A stretch of DNA of 11,962 bases from an uncultured Eudoraea sp. (lineage in GTDB: Bacteria > Bacteroidota > Bacteroidia > Flavobacteriales > Flavobacteriaceae): assembly GCA_905479615.1 (NCBI GenBank), contig CAJQNH010000214.1, forward strand, positions 1 to 11,962, given 5' to 3'. Shown in pieces: positions 7,643 to 11,962 of this stretch (the first letter of the stretch is position 1; each line of letters opens with the position of its first letter). A program made the position numbers and the translations under genes. Under the pieces are notes generated by a model, which was not told where the DNA came from, searched no databases, and worked only from the letters and a program-made list of their open reading frames with translations.

Positions 7643-7658
7643 AAGGTACTGAATTATT
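7643..7658 (-). promoter_or_regulatory. Conserved leader element upstream of the dead DUF6090 copy
   Basis: Matches the element at 1352-1367 in 15 of 16 bases and at nearly the same distance (27-42 bases) from its ATG. On the coding strand it reads AATAATTCAGTACCTT, followed by AG. If it is a promoter or leader, it might still supply transcription into the importer operon that starts only about 310 bases further on. That last point is inference. Confidence 0.4.
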
Positions 7659-7723
7659 AAATATGGCGGATGGTCTTTTCCCGATGAAATAAATGAAGTA
7701 ATCACACCAAAAGAAGGATGAAT

Positions 7724-7828
7724 TCAACCAGAGAAAAAGTTCTTCTTATGAATTTCAATGAAATCTATAAAGCTAATGTTACCTTCAGCCATCAATTTCA
7801 TATATTCTTTTAAGGGCTTATAAATCTA
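7724..7828 (-). pseudogene. Short coding-like remnant of unknown origin
   Basis: Between the methyltransferase and the DUF6090 leader, one minus-strand frame reads IYKPLKEYMKLM then AEGNISFIDFIEIHKKNF before TGA at 7724-7726. The composition is protein-like, but the frame is closed upstream by a TAG at 7826-7828 and the only ATGs (7801 and 7792) would leave 25 residues or fewer. I do not recognise the family. It is probably the 3' remains of a gene rather than a working peptide, but a small real ORF cannot be ruled out. Confidence 0.25.
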
Positions 7829-7882
7829 AAACCATTCACTCTTATTTGTCGATAGACAGCTTAATTTATTTTCTTGCCATTG

Positions 7883-8539
7883 TTAATGTTTCCTCGCCAC
7901 TATATGAAATATTTGCCAATGTTTTGGTTTCCTAAGGTCTGGCGGATCGTCACGCTCTTCTTCCCTCATCATTTCTATCGAAAAGCCTTTCAACAACTTT
8001 AAAACTTCTTTACGAGAGTGGTGAGACCGATTTGGAAGTGATGCCCAGGTATCTCTGCTTCCAAAGAACTGACCTGCAAACCTGCCTCCGGGGCGGATTG
8101 ATGCTACGATTTTATTCCATAGCACTACAAAATGTTGTGGCTCGCAAAACGGCAAGGCAAAACTGGCGTTCACCAGGTCACAGTCGGGAAACTTCATATC
8201 ACAGAAGCTCACCTCTGTGGTCGTCAATTGGGGTTTCAATATCTCTGGTACCCTGGCCCATAAATAAGAGAATGCTTCTGGGTGATTATCGGTTGCTAAT
8301 ACCCGCCAGTTTCTACCGAGCAGTTCTAATGAATCCCGTCCTTCACCAGCGGCTAAATCGACCGCAAATCCGTTATTAAATCCCTCCTTCTCAAAAGAAT
8401 CCAGAGCTGCACTTAGTGTATCTCGTGCTCCTTTTCCAAGAACAGCATTGAAATACCCTGGCCAGTCTTCTATCTCCGAGAAGTCTTGTGCACCCATGGG
8501 GGGTAAGCCGGGCTTCTTTGACTTTTCTTTTTCGCACAT
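7883..8539 (-). CDS. Class I SAM-dependent methyltransferase
   Basis: A 218-residue cytoplasmic protein with a Rossmann-fold methyltransferase core. Motif I is AVDLAAGEGRDS (residues 59-70), the glycine-rich loop that binds S-adenosylmethionine. Asp84 in VLATDNHPEAF ends strand 2 and should contact the ribose. CDMKFPDCDLVNASFALPF (113-131) covers motifs II-III, and IRPGGRFAGQFFG (148-160) is the post-III strand and loop. The C-terminus (HWQIFHIVARK) fits the last strands. The layout resembles TehB-like and other small-molecule methyltransferases, but the substrate cannot be inferred. It stands alone on the minus strand: a terminator (8665-8697) separates it from the genes upstream. By eye it is more GC-rich than the importer operon. 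The start at 8539 is the first ATG; Met15 is a possible alternative. Confidence 0.85.
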   Translation of the reverse strand: MCEKEKSKKPGLPPMGAQDFSEIEDWPGYFNAVLGKGARDTLSAALDSFEKEGFNNGFAVDLAAGEGRDSLELLGRNWRVLATDNHPEAFSYLWARVPEILKPQLTTTEVSFCDMKFPDCDLVNASFALPFCEPQHFVVLWNKIVASIRPGGRFAGQFFGSRDTWASLPNRSHHSRKEVLKLLKGFSIEMMREEERDDPPDLRKPKHWQIFHIVARKH

Positions 8540-8664
8540 AAGTTTTCTATTTTGTAATACGTTAATTCTGCCAGTTGCTAAGAAAATAAATAATACAACG
8601 TTTAGTATTGGAGAAGTAGCGGATTAAAATGCAATCACTTTTGGTAGAGTAAGATACTTAATTC

Positions 8665-8697
8665 AAAACAAAACGGTTTGGGTACCTACCCAAACCG
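8665..8697 (-). terminator. Intrinsic terminator after the small lipoprotein operon
   Basis: A perfect 11-bp inverted repeat, CGGTTTGGGTA (8674-8684) and TACCCAAACCG (8687-8697), is separated by two bases. On the minus strand it is followed at once by TTTTGTTTTG, giving a standard rho-independent terminator. It lies 33 bases past the stop of the decayed lipoprotein frame (8730) and upstream of the methyltransferase, so it should end transcription of the 8730-9155 unit. Confidence 0.85.
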
Positions 8698-8729
8698 CTA
8701 TTGCTTTTATATAGTGTTGTAAGTGGTTT

Positions 8730-8931
8730 TTACTTCAGTTCTTTTAATAAAGTTTGTGCTGCTGGTTTTCCTAATTCATTAGAAGCTAACGTGCTTTGAA
8801 TGGTTATTGGTTTAATAAAGTGATTTTATAAATTCTGTGTTTACTGATAAATACCCTTCCTGGACTAAATTAAGTACATCATCATTACATGAAATTACGA
8901 GCAGCAATGCGAGGTATAGGATTGTTGTTAT
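8730..8931 (-). pseudogene. Small lipoprotein gene, decayed (lost start and frameshifting duplication)
   Basis: From codon ATA at 8929-8931 the frame reads I-TTILYLALLLVISCNDDVLN, a compact lipoprotein signal with lipobox VISC, and continues to GYLSVNTEFIKSLY and a TAA at 8812-8814. The reading then resumes in another frame as HFIKPITIQSTLASNELGKP, ending AAQTLLKELK and TAA at 8730-8732. At the junction a 13-bp unit is imperfectly repeated (8820-8832 and 8807-8819, 10 of 13 identical); removing one copy joins ...NTEF to IKPITIQ... in frame, giving about 62 residues. An ATG in place of ATA would overlap the upstream stop as ATGA. The terminator directly downstream supports a former gene. I do not recognise the family. 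Confidence 0.55.
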
Positions 8932-9155
8932 GACACACTCTTTGTTTGTTGTTCTCTTCTATATCTCATATAGGAGTTTATTCTTCTTCTCCTCTCGGCA
9001 ATTATTTTATTTAAGTTTTTATTAGTCATTATAATTTCCGGGTCAGGGGCTAAAAATTTAAATAAACTGGGCTCTTGATATTTCAAATAATATAAGCCAT
9101 TCCCCTTATGTATCGCATACATCTTTTTTAAGTCTTTTAATAGTGCTGTTTTCAT
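8928..9155 (-). CDS. Hypothetical small basic protein (75 aa)
   Basis: An intact 75-residue frame from ATG 9155 to TAA 8928. It starts MKTALLKDLKKMYAIHKGNG and continues LYYLKYQEPSLFKFLAPD; the C-terminal third is very basic and hydrophilic (IAERRRRINSYMRYRRE). There is no signal peptide, membrane helix or known domain that I recognise. It is supported by context: its ATG follows a possible upstream stop (9158-9160) by two bases, its end overlaps the former start of the small lipoprotein gene by what would have been ATGA, and a terminator closes the unit. A short plus-strand frame across 8837-9025 overlaps it but reads as low-complexity Phe/Ser/Leu and is rejected. It may itself be losing function, as its neighbours have. 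Confidence 0.5.
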   Translation of the reverse strand: MKTALLKDLKKMYAIHKGNGLYYLKYQEPSLFKFLAPDPEIIMTNKNLNKIIAERRRRINSYMRYRREQQTKSVS

Positions 9156-9157
9156 GT

Positions 9158-9325
9158 TTACTTATTGATATGATTTCCCTGGGCAACTTTTAATACTCCG
9201 CTGTCAATAGTACGCAGGAAGAACAAAAAGTAAAATGATAAGCATCATGTTTTGATAATTTGTGCGGTTGGTAATGCAGACTCGATTTGAATATTGATTG
9301 GTTTAGGAAACCACTTTTTAGAAAG
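9158..9325 (-). pseudogene. Degraded coding sequence upstream of the 75-aa gene
   Basis: One minus-strand frame reads LSKKWFPKPINIQIESALPT then AQIIKT up to TGA at 9245-9247, and in the same frame resumes with LRTIDSGVLKVAQGNHINK to TAA at 9158-9160, two bases before the next ATG. The first part resembles the tail of the decayed lipoprotein at 8730 (KPITIQ...PAAQTLLK), suggesting a second diverged copy. The second part looks like an ordinary protein C-terminus. No usable start precedes it: a TAG lies at 9326-9328. I treat the whole as remains of one or two genes; function unknown. Confidence 0.3.
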
Positions 9326-9332
9326 CTACCAA

Positions 9333-9467
9333 AACAGCCGGGACAAACACCACACAGTATTTGCCAAAGGCAAGTTCCTTGATATTGTTATAGAAAGTAA
9401 TTCTAAGGATGAAGTTATTACCTAAATGTGCGAAATAACCATTAAATTTATAATACTCCCGGCTGTT
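9333..9467. repeat. Perfect 11-bp inverted repeat ahead of the pyruvate-kinase-like gene
   Basis: AACAGCCGGGA at 9333-9343 and TCCCGGCTGTT at 9457-9467 are exact reverse complements, 113 bases apart. They are GC-rich in an AT-rich setting, and the right arm ends one base before the presumed ribosome binding site. Pairing does not extend beyond the 11 bases on either side. The arms could form a long-range stem in a 5' leader, operator half-sites, or the ends of a tiny mobile remnant. The interior shows no coding frame I support. Confidence 0.45.
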
Positions 9468-9473
9468 AAAGGA
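9468..9473 (+). promoter_or_regulatory. Shine-Dalgarno-like site of the pyruvate-kinase-like gene
   Basis: AAAGGA lies seven bases before the ATG at 9481, an unusually good match for this window, where most genes have none. It supports this start. It sits directly beside the right arm of the inverted repeat ending at 9467. Confidence 0.5.
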
Positions 9474-9480
9474 ACATACA

Positions 9481-11322
9481 ATGGCAGAAATTGGCAAAAA
9501 AGAAGATAAAATACAATGGCTTATTCGTGAAATTTCTGCAATCGTAGAACGTTTGGAGCATTTCGAAGCCAAATATTCGGCCGAACTCTCCGAGGTCCAT
9601 CCTAATTTTATCAAAAGTGCCCGTAATCTTATCCATTACCGTGCGCTTCGTAAAGAAGATATAAGACCAATCCAGAAAAAGCTTGCGAACCTGGGGCTTT
9701 CCCGGCTCGACAAACCGGAAAGCCATGTTATGGCAAGTTTGTTGGCCAGTAAGGCCATCCTGGAGGGCTTTCTGAACAATGAACCCATTAAAAAACACAA
9801 GGCCGAATTAACGTTCAAAAAAAGTAATCGGCTGGGTAAATCCAATGCAAAATCGTTGTTGGGATACCGTTCTAAAGGAAGACGCACCCGTATAATGGTT
9901 ACCTTACCTACAGAGGTTGCCTATGATTACCAGTTGGCACATGATATGATTGCCAGCGGAATGAATTGTGCACGAATAAATTGTGCACATGACAGTGAAA
10001 AAGAATGGAGCCTGATGATCGGACACATTAAGTCAGCGTCTAAAAAATTGAAAAAAAAATGTAAGATCTCAATGGATTTGGGAGGCCCAAAAGTGCGTAC
10101 CTGTGCTTTGGCGGCCGGGCCAAAAGTTACAAAATTCAGACCAACAAAGGACGTGCGGGGTAATGTCATTAAGGATTGTGAGCTCTGGATAGGCCCGGTT
10201 CCACATCCCAACGCAGATCTGTCGCATCTGCCTGTAGCATTAACAAGTTTGGAAAAGCTCAAAGCGGGGGACCAGTTGTTCTTTAGAGATACCCGAAACA
10301 AGAAAAGGGCATTTACAATTACAAAAACCACGGAAAACGGCTGTATTGCCCAATGTGGTAAAACCACCTTTCTGGAAACGGGCATGAAATTATATACCAA
10401 TGCAGATTATTCTTCTACTCCAATCGTGATAGGTGAATTACCCCGGGTAGAACAATTCATAAGGTTGCACACGGGAGATTTTTTACGATTGCATAAGGAT
10501 GCAGTGCAGGGTGAACCTGCACTTAGGGATAAGGATGACAATTTGATAAGCCAGGCACAAATTTCTTGTACTATAGGGGATATATTTGAGCAGCTAAGTG
10601 AAGGGGAGCCTGTCTTTTTTGATGATGGCAAGATCGAAGGAGTTATTCGCCACCTGGCCCGGGACGAAATGACGATAGAAATTGTCAATTCCAAAATAAC
10701 AGGAAGTAAACTAAGAGCAGACAAAGGAATAAATTTTCCCGGCAGCAAATTGGAGTTCAGAGGTTTAACAGCTAAAGACAAAAAAGATCTCGCATTTGTG
10801 GTTCAAAACGCGGATATCGTAAACGTATCTTTTATAAACCGAAAGAAGGATGTAAGTAATCTCATTACGGAGTTGAAAAAATTAAATCCTCCGAAAGGAT
10901 TCGGGATCATTCTTAAGGTTGAGACACAAAGTGGTTTTAATAACCTGGCCAAAATTCTATTGGAGGCCATGAAGACCTACCCTGTAGGTGTGATGATCGC
11001 AAGGGGAGATCTGGCGATAGAGTGTGGCTGGGATAACATTGGCAGGGTTCAAAGGGAAATTCTTTCACTGTGCAGAGCGGCACATATTCCTGAAATCTGG
11101 GCAACACAAGTACTGGAAAATCTCTCAAAGCAGGGGATACCTTCCCGGGCCGAAATGACTGATGCCGCGATGGCGCAGCGGACAGATTGTGTTATGCTTA
11201 ACAAAGGGCCCTATATTCTCCAGGCCATTAAATTGCTGAGCACCATCTTTAAGGATATGGAACTTTACCAGGAAAAAAACGCGCGGCTTTGGCCTGCCAT
11301 GCAAAGAGCGGATATACATTGA
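9481..11322 (+). CDS. Pyruvate kinase-like protein with N-terminal helical domain and no C-terminal domain
   Basis: A 613-residue protein. Residues 1-110 form an N-terminal helical domain (SARNLIHYRALRKEDIRPIQ, then LGLSRLDKPESHVMASLLAS) found with this variant of the family. The pyruvate kinase barrel begins near 135: RTRIMVTLPTE, MNCARINCAHDS (161-172; canonical MNVARLNFSHG), MDLGGPKVRT (198-207), FFDDGKIEGVI (379-389), KGINFPG (415-421), ILKVET with the catalytic Lys479 and a metal-ligand Glu481, MIARGDLAIE (505-514), and ATQVLENLSKQGIPSRAEMT (541-560). The B domain (about 208-414) is roughly twice normal size, and the protein stops just after the barrel, lacking the allosteric C domain. 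Key residues for phosphoenolpyruvate/ADP chemistry are kept, so pyruvate kinase or related phosphotransfer activity is plausible, but regulation must differ and the physiological reaction is uncertain. It stands alone on the plus strand. Confidence 0.85.
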   Translation: MAEIGKKEDKIQWLIREISAIVERLEHFEAKYSAELSEVHPNFIKSARNLIHYRALRKEDIRPIQKKLANLGLSRLDKPESHVMASLLASKAILEGFLNNEPIKKHKAELTFKKSNRLGKSNAKSLLGYRSKGRRTRIMVTLPTEVAYDYQLAHDMIASGMNCARINCAHDSEKEWSLMIGHIKSASKKLKKKCKISMDLGGPKVRTCALAAGPKVTKFRPTKDVRGNVIKDCELWIGPVPHPNADLSHLPVALTSLEKLKAGDQLFFRDTRNKKRAFTITKTTENGCIAQCGKTTFLETGMKLYTNADYSSTPIVIGELPRVEQFIRLHTGDFLRLHKDAVQGEPALRDKDDNLISQAQISCTIGDIFEQLSEGEPVFFDDGKIEGVIRHLARDEMTIEIVNSKITGSKLRADKGINFPGSKLEFRGLTAKDKKDLAFVVQNADIVNVSFINRKKDVSNLITELKKLNPPKGFGIILKVETQSGFNNLAKILLEAMKTYPVGVMIARGDLAIECGWDNIGRVQREILSLCRAAHIPEIWATQVLENLSKQGIPSRAEMTDAAMAQRTDCVMLNKGPYILQAIKLLSTIFKDMELYQEKNARLWPAMQRADIH

Positions 11323-11489
11323 GTTGTTTAATTGTATTTTGTGTGTAGCATACCCGGCAGATTTTCGATTTTTAGCCCCTCTAGGCATGACCAAAGCGAA
11401 CTAACTCAGGTGATATAATACAACCTCTTTCCCTACAAATAATTTCAATTTCTTATATAAAGATTAGTCCTGTCAATAGTTTAGCTTGA

Positions 11490-11962
11490 CTATTCTATAA
11501 TTTTACCTGTCCACCGGGCACCGTATGACGCAAAAACCTTGTTCATGGGGTAAGTAGATAAATCATTGGCGTTTTCTCCATAGGAAGGCAAATGACATTT
11601 TAACTGTTCTTGATCAGATTGTCCCCAGGACCAACCTAACCCTACCGCCATAAACCCACCACCTTTTGAAACAAATTTTTCTATAGCATTAATTTCGGTT
11701 TCGGGTATATTGCCCCAGGCATTACCCACTACAAGAACTCCAACATCATCAAGGCTGTCATCATTTATTGATTCGGATATGATTTTCACTTCATACCCCC
11801 AATCTTGGAGAGCGTAGTACAAATTCTCTACTTCCGTTCTATTTGTTCTGTTTGGAAACCATTCACAGTGGCCTGTTGTAAAAGCTATTATGTTTTTCCC
11901 GGAAGGTTTACTTAACCACATAAATGATTGTTTCAAATTTTTCAGGTTACCTGATCCCTTTA
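11490..11962 (-). CDS. GATase1-like domain protein, partial (N-terminus beyond window)
   Basis: The frame is open to the right edge of the window, giving about 156 C-terminal residues before TAG at 11490-11492. A TTG at 11934-11936 could be mistaken for the start, but the frame continues upstream (KGSGNLKN), so I treat the gene as truncated by the window. It contains NIIAFTTGHCEWFPNRTNRT, EVENLYYALQDWGYEVKII, VGVLVVGNAWGNI, EINAIEKFVSKGGGFMAVGL and GWSW. The alternating strands and helices with a GGG(F/L) turn fit a class I glutamine-amidotransferase-like (ThuA/GIFT-like) fold; no cysteine-based nucleophile elbow is evident, so a binding role is likelier than catalysis. The YPMNKVFASYGARWTG ending recalls domains attached to M60-type peptidases, but I cannot confirm that here. 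Confidence 0.55.
   Translation of the reverse strand, partial: KGSGNLKNLKQSFMWLSKPSGKNIIAFTTGHCEWFPNRTNRTEVENLYYALQDWGYEVKIISESINDDSLDDVGVLVVGNAWGNIPETEINAIEKFVSKGGGFMAVGLGWSWGQSDQEQLKCHLPSYGENANDLSTYPMNKVFASYGARWTGKIIE

Noticed and set aside
8032..8379. Plus-strand 115-codon frame
   Set aside because: Lies wholly antisense to the methyltransferase, which has clear motifs; the translation has no recognisable features.
8837..9025. Plus-strand 62-codon frame
   Set aside because: Low-complexity Phe/Ser/Leu translation, antisense to a better supported minus-strand gene and to the lipoprotein remnant.
9043..9057. Shared 13-mer ATTTTTAGCCCCT (minus strand here, plus strand near 11367)
   Set aside because: Single short match without flanking similarity; likely chance, and here it lies within the 75-residue frame.
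9449..9454. TATAAT exact match upstream of the pyruvate-kinase-like gene
   Set aside because: No -35 box at suitable spacing, it lies only about 27 bases from the ATG, and Bacteroidetes use a different -7/-33 consensus.
9927..10400. Minus-strand 157-codon frame inside the pyruvate-kinase-like gene
   Set aside because: Antisense shadow of a well-supported gene; no domain signal.
11323..11489. Search for a terminator between the convergent pyruvate-kinase-like and GATase-like genes
   Set aside because: No stem-loop with a T-tract could be found by eye in these 167 bases, so none is annotated.
11934..11936. TTG as start codon of the right-edge gene
   Set aside because: The frame remains open upstream to the window edge and no ribosome binding site is visible, so the gene is better treated as cut by the window.

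Overview
The window looks like chromosomal DNA of a marine-type Flavobacteriia/Bacteroidetes. It is AT-rich, most starts lack a clear Shine-Dalgarno sequence, and it carries several copies of the Bacteroidetes-typical DUF6090 family (short basic N-terminus, then a GEIVLVVIGILIALQIN-type membrane helix, then WNE). Nearly everything lies on the minus strand, so the layout is best read from right to left.

Far right (11490-11962, minus): the C-terminal part of a protein with a glutamine-amidotransferase-like fold; its start lies outside the window. Next (9481-11322, plus) is the only convincing plus-strand gene, a 613-residue pyruvate-kinase-like protein with an extra N-terminal helical domain, an enlarged B domain and no C-terminal regulatory domain. 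Between it and 8665 lies a small decayed minus-strand operon: traces of an upstream gene, an intact 75-residue hypothetical gene, and a short lipoprotein gene broken by a lost start codon and a 13-bp duplication. It closes with a textbook intrinsic terminator. A SAM-dependent methyltransferase follows (7883-8539).

Centre (1702-7304, minus): a complete five-gene peptide/oligopeptide ABC importer operon in the order binding lipoprotein, permease B, permease C, ATPase D, ATPase F. Neighbouring genes overlap or lie 1-13 bases apart, so they are almost certainly co-transcribed. The lipoprotein should capture peptides (or a similar ligand) in the periplasm, the two permeases form the channel, and the two ATPases, each with a cysteine-rich C-terminal tail, power uptake. 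Permease C carries an unusual extra N-terminal membrane region of about 100 residues.

The importer is flanked by DUF6090 genes in the same orientation. Upstream is a copy killed by an in-frame TGA (7337-7615). Downstream are an intact copy (569-1321) and the first six codons of a third, overlapping it as ATGA at 572. The intact and nonsense copies share a 16-bp leader element at the same distance from the start codon. This suggests an older DUF6090 array that decayed and now surrounds the importer. At the left edge is the start of a DUF2188 protein. I see no tRNA, rRNA, CRISPR array, transposase or phage gene. The window does not clearly contain a new multi-gene system; the points of interest are domain architectures and patterns of decay.
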